NCBI RefSeq assembly: GCF_901709675.1
Contig: NC_051108.1
Coordinates: 1,984,001 to 2,048,000 of the forward strand
From: Syngnathus acus
Taxonomy: Eukaryota; Chordata; Actinopteri; Syngnathiformes; Syngnathidae
Reading direction: 5' to 3'
DNA: 64,000 nt
A program made the translations under genes and the position numbers. The notes under the pieces are model-generated. The model was not told where the DNA came from. It worked only from the letters and a program-made list of their open reading frames with translations, and did not search any database. Each line of letters opens with the position of its first letter. Position 1 is the first letter of the stretch. Shown one piece after another: positions 1 through 25,442 of the stretch.

Positions 1-2155
1 TCAACAAGCCCATCTCCATCGTGCTGACCCAGTTCCACTTCCTGCTGCTGCTGCACGATCGAGTCAAGGCGATCTGCACGCTGAACGGTCAGGTGGTTCA
101 CGAGGACGTGTTCCCGGACAAGTTTGGCCCCCTCAAAAGGATGATTAAGGACCCGTCGGGGGGGTTGGTGTGGATCTACACGGAGCGGGCCGTGTTCCGC
201 TACCACATCCAGCGTGAGTCCCGTGACGTGTGGCAGATGTACATGAGCATGAACAAGTTCGACCTGGCCAAGGAGTACTGCCGCGAGCGACCCGAATGCA
301 TGGACATGGTCCTGGCCAAGGAGGCCGAGCACTGCTTCCAGAACAAGCGCTACCTGGAGAGCGCCAAGTGCTACGCCATGACGCAGAACTACTTTGAGGA
401 GATCGCGCTCAAGTTCATCGAAGCCAAGCAGGAGGAGGCCCTGAAGGAGTTCCTGCTGAAGAAGCTGGGCAATCTGAAGCCGAGCGAGAGGACGCAGATC
501 ACCTTGCTCGTCACCTGGCTGTCCGAACTCTACTTGAACCGGCTGGGCCAGCTGGAAGATGACGGCAAGGCCAGCGTCCTCTTCTGGGAGACCCGCGACG
601 AGTTCCGCCAGTTCCTGAACACCTCCAAGCACCGCGAGTGCCTGTTCAACAACCGCTGCACCATCTACGACCTGCTGGCCAGCCACGGCAACGTGGACGA
701 CATGGTGTACTTCTCGGTGGTCATGCAGGACTACGAGAGGGTGGTGTCGCACTACTGCCAGCACGACGACTACTACGCCGCTCTGGACGTGCTGGCCAAG
801 CACTGCGACGAGAAGCTCTTCTACAAGTTCTCCCCCGTGCTCATGCAGCACATCCCCGAAAAGGTGGTGGACGCCTGGATCCAAATGGGCAAGCGGCTGG
901 ACCCCAAGAAGCTCATCCCGGCGTTGATGAACTACAGCCACAAGGGAAGCAGCCAGCAGATCAACGAGACGGTGCGCTACATGGAGTTCTGCGTGCACGA
1001 GCTGCGCGTCACAGAGGAGGCCATCCATAACTACCTGCTGTCGCTTTACGCCAAGTACAAGCCCGACTCGCTACTGCGCTACCTGGAGGAGGCGGGCACG
1101 TACGCCTCGGAGATCCACTACGACCTGAAATACGCGCTCAGGCTGTGCGCCGAACACGGCTACCTACGCGCCTGCGTTCTGGTCTACCGGATTATGGAGC
1201 TGTACGAGGAAGCGGTGGATCTCGCCTTGCAAGTAAGTTCAATCGGTACAGCACGACCAAGGAGCCTTGATAACGCGTGGTCCGCAGGTGGACGTGGATT
1301 TGGCCAAGAGCTGCGCTGACCTGCCTGACGATGACGAGGAGCTGCGAAAGAAGCTGTGGTTGAAGATCGCCCGCCATGTGGTGCAGGAGGAGAAGGATGT
1401 GAAGAAGGCCATGAACTGCTTGTCCAGCTGCGACCTGCTCAAAATCGAGGACATTCTGCCTTTCTTTCCCGACTTTGTCACCATCGACCATTTTAAGGTG
1501 AGTCACGTGGCTTCCGTCGTGACTTTTTCCACCGCTCTCGGTTTGTCTGTGGCTTTCAGGAGGCCATCTGCAACTCCCTGGAGGAGTACAACAAGCACAT
1601 CGAGGAGCTGAAGCAGGAAATGGAGGAGGCCACTGAGAGCGCCAAACGCATACGAGAAGACATCCAGGAAATGCGGAATAAATACGGCGTGGTGGACTCC
1701 CAGGATAAGTGCTCGGCCTGCGACTTTCCGCTGCTCAACAGGCCCTTTTATTTATTCCTGTGTGGACACATGTTCCACTCCGACTGCCTCCTGCAGGTAT
1801 GCTGCACAACGTAGGATGGATAGTATTTATATGGATGATACATGTTGACCTTTGCACCCTGTAGGAAGTGATGCCTCATTTGTCTGCCTACAAGCTGAGC
1901 CGCCTGGAGGAGCTGCAAAAGAAGCTCTCGGCCTCCACGCAGGCGTCCAGGTCGCGACACCGGCCCGTGCCGAACGAGGAAGGCGACGCGCCAAGCCTCG
2001 GAAAGGGCGCCGCCAGTCGCGAGCAGATGAAATCCGACCTGGATGACATGGTCGCGTCTGAATGCGTCTACTGTGGAGAGCTGATGATCAGATCTGTGGA
2101 CAAGCCCTTCATCGATCCAAAGAAGTTTGAGGAGGATAAATCCAGCTGGCTGTGA
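1..2155 (+). CDS. vps18: Vps18, core subunit of HOPS/CORVET tethering complexes (C-terminal two thirds, 5' end outside window)
   Basis: Exons are 1(frame from 3)-1232, 1288-1497, 1560-1796 and 1865-2155. All introns are GT-AG, all joins are phase 0, and the stop TGA is at 2153-2155. The visible part is 655 residues; the human protein is about 970, so roughly the N-terminal third (most of the beta-propeller) lies upstream. Seen here: the end of the propeller, a long alpha-solenoid/clathrin-repeat region, a helical segment in exon 3 rich in E/K, and a C-terminal RING-type zinc finger (CSACDF, then CGHMFHSDC, then CVYCG) split across exons 3 and 4. The chain ends in SSWL, like vertebrate VPS18. 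By family knowledge, Vps18 is a core subunit shared by HOPS and CORVET, which tether endosomes, lysosomes and autophagosomes before SNARE-driven fusion. High GC at third codon positions separates it from flanking DNA. Identification is very secure; only the missing 5' part is open. Confidence 0.97.
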
Positions 2156-2420
2156 ATGAGATGGACTTGAGTTGGATGGAGCAGATTGGGACATTTTTCC
2201 GTTTGCCTGTTAGCGCCTCATCTGTGACAACTGCTGAGCACTGTTAGCTTTTGGTTTAGACACATTCACACATCTCAATGAAAAGTTTCAAATTTGGGAT
2301 TAAATAACGATCATCCAGTGTTCATTGGCATGTTACGTATGTTAGACTTTTCTTTTTTCAGACAGCCTGCACTCAATATTTTTACTGCTTTGTGTCTTAA
2401 AACCATGGAAAATAAAACAA
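2156..2420 (+). other. vps18: vps18 3' UTR with poly(A) signal
   Basis: Non-coding sequence follows the vps18 stop. A canonical AATAAA lies at 2411-2416, followed by a T/GT-rich stretch, so cleavage near 2430-2440 is likely. A second AATAAA-like motif sits near 2484-2490. Confidence 0.6.
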
Positions 2421-2699
2421 TGCTTTTTCATGTTGAAGCTGCTCTAACCTGTCCTTAATTTTTATAACCTATTATTTTTATTTTATTAATAAACGAGCTC
2501 GAAAAAAGGTAAATAGAAACATTACGTTGTGTTGTGTGTGTAAAAAGAATGAAAAACAATCAAACTGAATGAAATGTACATTTAATAAAATATTACATAT
2601 TAAAATATTGAGGTAAAAAAAGACGAAATACGAAAACCCCGTTTCACAGCAGTTATTGTTAAATAACGCGTCTTGTTTCACTTTTATCATCAAAGTGTT

Positions 2700-3188
2700 T
2701 AATAATTACGTAACGGTTTCCTTTCGACTCGGCCATACCAAATACGGAGTTCCCTCGTGATGACGTAAGACGTAGCTCGGCAACTTTCGCAACGGGCAGA
2801 CACTACTAGTCGATATCAGAAAGTCACTGATGTGCACGTTCTAACTTCGATTAAGCGCCTCGACACATCATGAAATCCTCCCATTTATTCTTGCTAACTT
2901 ATTTGTATGTATCTTGTGATTTAAATGTGGGCGACCTGCTTTCTAACACACTGAAAAGCGAGAGGCTGTCGCTCGGCGCTCGATTCACCAGCCTGCTCCT
3001 TGCTTGTGCCTCCATGGCGTCGTGTCTCTGTGCTCTCTCAGTAACAGAAAGTGGCCGCCTCTCCGCCGCCGCTGCAGACTCAAAGCTCAGACTCGCTCGG
3101 CGCCTTTAACCGCCATTTTGGAGTCAGGGAATCGAGAGTCGGCAGCAGCGGCGAGAGACACGCGCAAGGGGCCACACGGGGTGTCGAG
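2700..3188 (+). promoter_or_regulatory. ino80: Presumed ino80 promoter and 5' untranslated first exon
   Basis: This gap between vps18 and ino80 becomes CpG-rich from about 2930 to 3360. It holds a CRE-like TGACGTAA at 2761-2768 and a YY1-type CGCCATTTT at 3111-3119. A good splice donor (GAG then GTGAGA) lies after 3188. The first ino80 coding exon has an acceptor-like site just upstream (CAG at 4467-4469), so a non-coding first exon ending at 3188 and a 5' UTR intron of about 1.28 kb are plausible. The transcription start itself cannot be seen. Vertebrate INO80 genes commonly have a non-coding first exon. Confidence 0.45.
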
Positions 3189-3489
3189 GTGAGAGACACC
3201 GTTACGGCAAAGGAGCAATGGTGGGGGGAAGATGGCCGGGAGGGAGAAAAGAATTAAAATCACGAGGAGCACACACACGACCACGCATTGAGCTTCCCCC
3301 AGCAAGGACACTCGGGACGCGGGCGGGCCGGTTAGGGCCTTGCCGTCTCGCCCGACCAGCCGGCTCGGCAATTAAAGTCATTAAAGCAGTATCTTAATAT
3401 ATCGTTAACGCAAAAGAGGTGGTGGCCTTAAAGTGACAAGGCGATTGTGTTCACTTTATATTAATGTTACGTGAAGACTCAAAACTCCC

Positions 3490-3780
3490 GTTAGCATCCC
3501 CAAAGCTAATGCTAATACTGAGCTACATGATCAAGCATAGCGGGCCAAAGTCCATTCCATCCGGACTATAACATAGGATTCACCCCATGTAAGGCCACCT
3601 GGAAGCAGCGCCCCCAACTTAAGTTAAAGTCATGCGATAGGACCGAATGTTAGCATTTGAGCTTCGTTAGCTGTTTGCTACATCCCAAGCTAGCCGTTAA
3701 GCACAGTTCAATGTTCAAGGTTAGCCATCCAGCTTTAGCTTAGGCTAACTAGACAAGCTAACCACAACTGCATGACAGTT
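3490..3780. repeat. GCTAA/TTAGC-rich low-complexity stretch
   Basis: The pentamer GCTAA and its complement TTAGC recur many times here without strict periodicity. This is a pattern often seen in fish intergenic DNA. A similar shorter patch lies at 48300-48365. No coding signal. Confidence 0.4.
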
Positions 3781-3884
3781 GACAAGTGCATGACTTTCAG
3801 CACACATTTCACTTTATTTTAATGCAACTCATGACATATATTCTCAATTTCCGTGTCTGGGAATAAGTTAAATGTGATAGTTCT

Positions 3885-4150
3885 CAAATGAGGGTTTTGG
3901 ATTCGAATCTGAGTCCCCCTTGAGTGATAGGTGCATCTTCTCCCTGTGTATGTGTGGATTTTCCCCTCCCACACGCACATGCAAGTTGGTGAAGTGGTGT
4001 AGTTTGTCTACATGTGCTTTACAATTGGCTGGTGACCCGTCCAGGGTGTAGCCTGCCTCTTCCTCAAAGCCAGCTGGGAGAGGCTTCAGATCTCCTGTGA
4101 CTGTGATGAGGACAAGAGCTATAGCAAATGAACAGATGGATGGATTCTTC
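3885..4150 (+). repeat. Degenerate L2/Maui-like LINE 3' tail
   Basis: The order of blocks matches a very common fish repeat: a GGATTCGAATC start, a TGGATTTTCCCCTCCCAC block, an ATTGGCTGGTGACCCGTCCAGG block, GTGTAGCCTGCCTCTTC, AGCCAGCTGGGAGAGGCT, then GATGAGGACAAG and an ATGGATGG end. These recall the 3' UTR tail of L2-clade LINEs and of SINEs that share it. Several positions are mutated, so it is old. It lies inside the presumed ino80 5' UTR intron. The family name is from memory; the repeat nature is secure. Confidence 0.75.
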
Positions 4151-4513
4151 TTCATGCATATTTTCCCAATATGGTATTTTTTTATTTTTAGTAGGTCTAC
4201 AGCTATTATTTTAATAACATGTAAATACTAAAACAAATGGTGTGGACAGTTCAAATGAGATGGTCATAAACTGTGAAGTTGATTGAGCTTTTTTTTGGTA
4301 ATTCCATTTACACACTTAATGATCATACGATATTTTTGTTCAAGGCTTCTGTGTATCCAAAGTCCTTCAACTAACCGAGGATAATGACTTCAGTTACAGA
4401 GGTAGGACCGAAACTCTGCCACTGTCCTTTAAGTAGCGCATTATTTTTGAAAGAATCTCTATATTACAGTAAAAATCCCTGCCCAGCCGGGCGGGTGGGG
4501 GTATCCGGACTGC

Positions 4514-18763
<14,250 letters not shown>

Positions 18764-19680
18764 TGCACTCATCAAAGTGTGCTCCCACTAGATAACACAA
18801 CAGACCTGGTCTCACTGTGATCCTCAAAAGCTGCCCCCCCCCTCCCCACCCGTGCCTAAACCAATTAACAGTATTGGCTCCATGACATGCTCACAATTCA
18901 AACACCTTTCAAGCCTATTTTTAATGCGGTCAAGGACCAGTATCCAACATTTTTCTCCAGAACTCCAAGGGCTGTCCAATAAACTGAGCCACGCCATCCT
19001 TGTACAACAGTAACCCCCTTTTTTTTTTTTTTATCCATTGGGTTATTCAACAATTATCATTTGTGGACCAACCAACATTTCACAACTGACCCCCAAATGT
19101 CTGCAGCTTTTCTACTTCAAAAAGTTCCTTTTTTTTTTTCTTCCAAAACCGTAAAGACAAGTGTGGCAGGTCTTCACTCAAGCCAGCAGGATTTCTATCT
19201 ATTTTTCTGCCAAATGTGTCGTGTGGAAATATTTCGAAATGAGGGTCAAACGAGAATTGCTGCTAATAGAAAATTGTTTCAAGACAAAGAATTTGTGGTG
19301 TAGGAATTAAGTTATTTCAGTTTCGAGTAGCCAATTAGCCATAACTGTGAATATGATATTCACTTGTAAATCTTGTGTATATTGTATTGAAGTCACTCTA
19401 TATCTTATCTATTTTTGTCAGGGGGCAGCTCCTGCGCTTGAGGCACGTGGCTCATTTTTTGGTGTTGCGTGAGTGCCTGTCCTAGGCTTGTGTGGAAATT
19501 GGGACTACAAGTATATGATCCCCTGTATCATATGTGTACATAATGACAAGGGCGACGTCGTCTCTGGCTTTACCCCTCCACACGTTTGCCTGTCTATTTT
19601 TATAGGTCGCGTGTATAATAAAAACAAATGCATCTGTCATTTTACTAACAGTAAGAGTCGCGTGGAAATAAAGAATGTGT
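18764..19680 (+). other. ino80: ino80 3' UTR
   Basis: Non-coding sequence follows the TGA at 18761-18763. Two AATAAA signals lie close together at 19617-19622 and 19667-19672, so the transcript probably ends near 19640-19700. The 3' UTR would be about 0.9 kb. It converges on chac1, which is transcribed from the other strand. Confidence 0.6.
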
Positions 19681-19924
19681 GAAATCCGTCATGTGTGATA
19701 AAAACCGTTATGTTCATCTGGAGCTAAGAACTGCTATACTATTAATGTCATTGGAATCATGTAAATATTTGAAATATATATTTTTAATTTATTTAAAAAT
19801 CACAGGGTTTTGATTGATAAATTAGATTTGAATAATGTCTGCGGTTTTATAAGAATACTACACAATAAAAATACTGCTACTGAAACAAAACTAACTAAAA
19901 AAATGTAATGTATAAAATACAGGA

Positions 19925-20030
19925 AAACGATATCCGGTTTTAAGATGACGTCACATGTAATCAAATGGGTCTTGTGTTACACCTGTTTCCGGTCACACTA
20001 AACTCCTAATGACCCATTTCCGGTAAGAAC
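19925..20030 (+). promoter_or_regulatory. Orphan CRE/ETS promoter-like block between converging genes
   Basis: A perfect palindromic CRE (TGACGTCA, 19946-19953) is followed by two identical TTCCGGT ETS-type sites at 19987-19993 and 20018-20024, 31 bp apart. This looks like a housekeeping-type promoter, yet the flanking genes both end here (ino80 on +, chac1 on -). It may drive the spliced transcript proposed just downstream. Inferred from motifs only. Confidence 0.35.
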
Positions 20031-20289
20031 TACCACTCATGTAATTGATACAAAAATTCATTCGTTTTACTTTATTTCTTTATTTTATTACTTTGTGTGT
20101 TTCAAATAAATAGTATAGTTGACCCACAGTGCGTTCAGAGACAGTTTGAAGGGATTTGAGTGACTTTGGCGGCGGGTGTGCGTTGAAATGTAACCGTCGA
20201 ATTCTCATGACACTGATGTCTCATTATTTCAGACATAGAATATCTTTATTTCGAAAAGAAACTACCAGACAACCGCAACAAGGACCTCC

Positions 20290-20802
20290 ATGGAGCCTGC
20301 TAACTACAAACAGATGGTAAGTTAAAAAGAAAAAGCAACACACAGAGTTCCAATTTAGTCAACGTTCATTTGGAAAATACTATGCCGCAAGGCACAAGCA
20401 ACAGTTGTAGCAAGTTTTTGTGTATTAATTGAGACGCTATGCGAGTGTACAACCCGTCAACAAATCTTAAATTATACCTTTATTTGTTTAAATCTGTATT
20501 AAAGTCAGTAAAGGCTTGATTTTCTCTGATTTTAGCAACAAACACCGGAAAAACCTAGCATTGTTTATCCTGACGTCACACACATCTCTGGACACACAGC
20601 CAGCTGCCATGTGAGATATTACATTGTTCTGTTAAGTATTTTAGTGTTTGAATTAAGTTAATAGATGTAAAGAATGGGTAATGTTTGGCATCTGACTGCA
20701 CCAATACAGATGGGATGAATTAAGTTTCATTTCTCCATTTACTGGCAGGTGGGAGGATCGAAGTGTCATTTCTGTGATTCACTGACACCAACTTGGAATT
20801 GA
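20290..20802 (+). CDS. Unrecognised short spliced ORF (51 residues) or lncRNA
   Basis: Three pieces join in one frame with GT-AG introns: 20290-20316 (ATG, 9 codons), 20536-20610 (25 codons) and 20749-20802 (17 codons plus TGA). An in-frame TAG at 20236 makes the ATG at 20290 the first. The product would be 51 residues, polar, with a C-H-V-G-G-S-K-C-H-F-C cluster near the end and no signal peptide or membrane segment. I do not recognise it. Upstream lies a CRE/ETS block; an acceptor-like CAG ends at 20232. Downstream of the stop the third exon seems to continue to a good donor at 20870, putting the stop 68 nt before a junction. That would favour nonsense-mediated decay or a non-coding role. 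Could also be a chance ORF. Confidence 0.25.
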
Positions 20803-21086
20803 GACAAAAAAGATTTGTCAAGAAAAAGAGCGGTTGTCCATAAATCAAGTGTGTCCTGAAAACATTGAAGGTAAGTTTGAATCCTTAGTGTGATATTCCG
20901 AACATAATTTGTTCCGAAAAAGTATGTGGAAAATATATGAATAAGTGAGGTTGATAATTTTCAACACTTAATTATATTGTAATATTTAGTGTTAGTTTAG
21001 TTTTGAGAAGCTAATTTGTGTGTTGGAATTATAAGTCATGAGCGTGTGTATTTAAAAAGGAAACAAAAGTAGCTTTTTTCAAGATT

Positions 21087-21092
21087 TTATTT
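21087..21092 (-). terminator. chac1: chac1 poly(A) signal
   Basis: AATAAA on the minus strand, about 155 bases past the chac1 stop codon. It is the only canonical signal I see in that stretch. Confidence 0.55.
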
Positions 21093-21247
21093 CCACAATG
21101 ATACCATTTGTTGAAATGCCTGAACATGACCAGTAATGCATAAACAAAACTGTATTTTTAAAAAAAACATAAGGTTCAGTGTTACAGTGCAATGATGCTT
21201 ATTGATGAAACAGACTAGTAGACAGGTCTTAGTTGTGTATGCATGAG

Positions 21248-22059
21248 CTACTGGATTTCCAACATGTAGGAGACCATGGCCAGCGCCGCAGCCTCCACTG
21301 CAAACAGGTGCTGGTCATCCACTTTCGGGCAGCTGGTCCGCATGAAGGCGGCCAGCCGTAGCAGGTACTCCAGGTTGTGACCCGTGCGACCCTCGCACAT
21401 TGCGATCCGGGCGCCGATCTCCTCGGGGGCGGCGGGCCCCAGGTACAGGGGGTTGTCGGCGGTGGCGATGTACAGCAGAGCCGGTACAGACGGGCCACCC
21501 TCCTCTGGATGGAAGGTCACAATCTCGCTGACGTAGCCACCGCGGACTCCCTCGCGTACGTTCAGGTACTCAAGGGCCTCCTCCACTTGGGTGCCGCTCA
21601 CTTCGAAGGCCACACCCCATGTGCTCGCCTAGAAAAATAAGATAATGTGGTCAAATACAGACGGTAGACTTTATGGAAAAAGGTGCAAAGTTATTTTATT
21701 TATATAAAGCCTTAGGCTTGCATTTGAAGGCGGAAGTAGGGCTACTTACGTCATCATCTGGAATCAACGTCACCACTCTTGCGGGCTGTCAAGAAAAAAG
21801 AGAGGCAGCCATGAGACAACACCCTTGCGCAAGAATAAGTCACGAAAACATACAAATGAAATATTAAAATCCTTACCAACTCGTCGTTGCCGCGGTGGAA
21901 GTTATCTCCGTGCCAGAACCGTCTCTTGTAGCCTCGAATGTAGCCCACTTTGCTCCGCTTGTACTTGAAGTCAGGCTTCCACACCAGCGAGCCGTAGCCG
22001 AAGATCCACAGGCTGCTGCCGCTGCAGCTCTTGGCTGCCAGGATGTCTTGAGGCTTCAT
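21248..22059 (-). CDS. chac1: Glutathione-specific gamma-glutamylcyclotransferase (ChaC1)
   Basis: On the minus strand, exons are 22059-21877 (61 codons), 21785-21750 (12 codons) and 21628-21248 (126 codons plus stop), all phase 0 with GT-AG introns; 199 residues. The N-terminus carries the ChaC nucleotide-like loop FGYGSLVW (residues 20-27), followed by the RGYxRRFWxGDxxHRG block. The catalytic glutamate is expected at E99 in YLNVRE. The C-terminal half has the GHNLEYLLRLA segment typical of the family. By family knowledge it cleaves glutathione to 5-oxoproline and Cys-Gly in the cytosol, is induced by ATF4/CHOP in the unfolded-protein and amino-acid responses, and can antagonise Notch maturation in mammals. 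ChaC2 is about 178 residues; length, sequence and synteny with ino80 and dll4 favour ChaC1. The poly(A) signal on this strand is at 21087-21092. Confidence 0.95.
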
Positions 22060-22900
22060 GTTGCTTGTTTCACACGACTTTTACAAAAAAAGACGACGTA
22101 TGGATGGAATCGCTCTGGGGCCTTGCGCTCAACTAGCTGGTGACTAACGTTAGCTTCCTCCGGTCCAGCAGCAGCGGTACCGGTTGGCTCGATGGTATAC
22201 CGCGAGGGGTATTGGAGCCCAACTGCTTGGCAGTTGCGAGGACGCTGGAGCGCAAGTTTTTCCCCCGATGCATTGCCATTGCAGTTACCGCATAGTGCCT
22301 TTTAAAAAGCCATGTTGGCAGTAGCCGCTCGGGCCTAACGACGCGTCGAAAAACAAAAACGACAGGTTTCGGCCAGCTGCTCAGCCGGCAGAAAAGAGAT
22401 TAAAGATCGAAATGATGATAAGATCGTCGATGTTGCGATGAGTAGTTATTAAAAAATCTTTGCTTCAGCTTCTCGTCGATGCTGTCTACTCTGCGCCGTT
22501 TTCTCGCCACGTACTCACTCCGTCCTCGCTTATTTGTACGCTTCAACAAAAGTAGGCGGATGTGGGGTACCGTTCTAACCAATAGAAATGACGATATTCA
22601 TAGCTCGTTTTGAAATCCACCCAATCAAATTCTACAGCGCCCATTTAGGGCGATGCGTCGACTCACATCGAGATCTTATTGGTTGAAATGGTTCGTAAAG
22701 GCGACGCCTTTTGGCTCGGCCGAAATGTCAAATGAGCTGTCATTCAACCTAACTCGAAATGTGATTGGCTGACTGCGCTTGTCATTTTGGATCTATTTCC
22801 GGACTGTGCGGCTGATGCAACCTTTTCCCAGCGTTTCCAGCACTGCCTTGCAAGCAACATATCAAGACATTGCATCAGATTTGCGGTTCAAAGGGCTGTG
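22060..22900 (-). promoter_or_regulatory. chac1: chac1 5' UTR and promoter region with CCAAT boxes and ATF4-type sites
   Basis: Four CCAAT boxes (22579-22583 +, 22621-22625 +, 22678-22682 -, 22764-22768 -) lie upstream of the chac1 start codon. Beyond them are two copies of the C/EBP-ATF response core TGATGCAA, at 22813-22820 (+) and 22870-22877 (-). In mammals CHAC1 is driven by ATF4 through such elements. The exact transcription start is not visible; a TTTAAAA stretch near 22300 could act as a weak TATA-like element. Confidence 0.4.
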
Positions 22901-24560
22901 ATTTTTGATGAACATTATGCATAGACATTTTTGTGCATTTGAGATTTGTGTATGTGAGATTCAATGTTGATTTATTTGTGTGCATCCAGAAGTCACTTAG
23001 AGACTTTTATCAATGCTTGGTTACTTGAACCAGCCAAAAGTAGTCAGCAATGAAATATAGTACGTTGACTGCACACTAGCCTATAAGTAATGCAATTTAT
23101 TCTTATCAAAACAAACGGTGTCATTGACAAATTTGTACTTGAAAAGTTAGAAAGTGTTATTAGCCGGTTTGATGCTCTTTGGACCTTTGAACTCTGTCTA
23201 GTTTTTGCACACCGCAGCATGGTCTGTCATTTTAGTCATCGCAGTTAAAATATATTTAGACGTAATGCACTCCTGAGCTAAGGTCGAACTCTTGCGTCCT
23301 ACCTAGAAAAATAAGTCACAAGTTCACTGGACACTTACAATTTGATATTTCTAAAAATAATAATGTTCGAAGAAAACAAACAAGTTGTGGCCCAAGACTG
23401 ATTATCTTGTGCTTGGGCTCATTACTGCCACCTAGTGCTAGTTGATGAGACTTCTGCTTCATGCACAACATCAGCGTCCTCTCCTTTTAAAACATTATCA
23501 TGACAACAGGAGTTGATTAGTCTGCCAGTTTGCACCGTCGCTTCCTGGAAGAAAAAACAAAAAACGCATGCGTGAGAAAATCAGCCGGCTCTTGCCGGCA
23601 TGCTCTGCATTTTTATTTTATTATTTTTTCGTTTTAATCAAAGAGGAAGCAGGAACTGATGTCAACGGGTCACAAACAGGATGCTGTGATTATAACACAA
23701 TGAAAATGCCTGGCGGGTGTTGTGTGTGACGACTGTGTGAGGGTGTGTGTGGAGATCTATGCCCTCAATTCACATACGAACACTCGATATATTTCCAAAT
23801 GTCAGCGTACACAAAACAGAGATGTTTTTGTTATTTCCGAGGATTTACGGCACATGCACTGCCTCCCATCTGGTGTGAGGCCTTCCCCATTCGCCCCTTC
23901 CCCTCTGGTGAGGTGACACCCCAAGTGCCAGGCCCCCTCCGCCCGGCTTTGTTTGCCCCTGAGTAGGTGGTACAGAAGCGGGTAGTAAAATATCGCTCTT
24001 AGCCCTGGAGGGTGAGGCCGTCAGTTGGGGAGTGTGCATTCATAAGTGTGTGTGTGTTATTTTATGGGCGCTTGAGAGCTGGCATATGTTGTTTTATTTT
24101 TTTTTTAATACCCCCCCCCCAATCCGTCCCTTTTGCAGCATCTGTTTTCGGGGTGACGCGTGCGTGAGTGCATTACAAGAGGCGGAGTCTGGCTTTGTTT
24201 CACCGTTTCCAGCTCGAGGCAGCCCCGGTCGCCATAGAAACGGATTTAAATTTCAAGCCAATTTGAGGGGTCCGTGGAGAGAACAGAGGGTGGGACGAGA
24301 GCCAAAGGCGTTTCCAGGAATGACTTAAAGTAGTGATGCGGCAGTCAGGAAATGAGGAAGGACGGAGGGTTGGGGGCTTTGCTTTACGTCTCCCCTCTAT
24401 GTCCAAAAGAAATCTTGTGATATGACGCGCAGCTGGATTCCATATTCGCAAGCCGGGGTCGCGTTTATTCCGAGTCCTGGCGATCATTATAATTGATCCT
24501 CCGTAGAAGAGCGATAAACATAAAGCACATGTGAGCGAGCGTGAAACACCTCTGAAATAG
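22901..24560. other. chac1-dll4 intergenic DNA
   Basis: No gene seen. Single points of note are a CTCF-like match at 23424-23438 (minus strand, one mismatch), an RFX X-box (GTCGCC-AT-AGAAAC) at 24228-24241, and a C-run near 24111-24119. Confidence 0.6.
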
Positions 24561-24583
24561 CTCAAGACGGTTTTTCCACAAAG

Positions 24584-24589
24584 TTTATT
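24584..24589 (-). terminator. dll4: dll4 poly(A) signal
   Basis: AATAAA on the minus strand. With the stop codon at 25445-25443 this gives a 3' UTR of about 0.87 kb (25442 down to about 24565). No closer canonical signal was noticed. Confidence 0.5.
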
Positions 24590-25442
24590 CCTCAGAAGTT
24601 TGGTCCTTATAAATATGCATTATATACAAAATAATATTATAAAACATATAAAGAGCAATGTGTCGTATTTAAATTAAACTCTAGAAATCATTTTTAAAAA
24701 AAACAATTACATGAGTGGTTCTGTACTGTAGTTTTGAAGTGTGTCATAGGCAGGCAGGCGGTGGTGTGAGCGAGGTCTCGTTCAGCTTGCATAGAAAGGC
24801 TTTCTATGCGTACGTTTTGACTGTCTTTGCTGATTGAAAAGTACGTTCTTCGTTTGTCTTTTTTTTTTGTAGTGCAAACAATCCAAGAAGGAGACAGGGG
24901 CACAAATTGTTCCACCCCTCACTCACCCCAACACCCCCTTTTTTTTTTTTTTAAGGCTTCTAGTGAATTCGGGCTGCATGTAACTCTCCAAATCGAAGAC
25001 GTTCAGACATTCATTACTCTCAGTGTTTGTGACGTTGGATTGTGGGTGTTGACCCTGAGTTTTTTGTTGTTGTCGTCGTTGATTTTTGCATAGAAGGCGA
25101 AGGTGGCAAGATGGGTTTTCCGGGTGGGCGGGGCTAAAAAAAAAATCTCAGGCAACTTTCACTGATTGCTTGGCTGTAAGTCATCGTCGCCATGGTGATT
25201 ATCACACAAGGCCAGAAAACGAGTGGATGGTAGGCGATCCACCTTCGCCTCCTTTTCAACCGTCCAGGAGATGATAAGTTAAAATGTTCCTCCACCGTGT
25301 CTTCAAGTCTTCCAAAGAGCAGCGGCTGACACATCGGGGGAAAAAAACAACCCCAAAGTCTCTTCTCGGTATTTGTAAACAATCCAGAATGTTCCAATTC
25401 TGCTTCGATTGTATTGCCGGGTCTCTTGTGCGTCACTCGTTT

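Noticed and set aside
1192-1506. Minus-strand ORFs over vps18 exons 1-2
   Set aside because: Mirror images of GC-rich vps18 codons; they cross the intron and carry no domain.
3895-3910. GGATTCGAATC as a tRNA T-arm
   Set aside because: It is part of the L2-like repeat tail; no cloverleaf surrounds it.
20749-20802. C-x-n-C-x-x-C in the small ORF as a zinc finger
   Set aside because: Spacing fits no finger class I know, and the ORF itself is unproven.
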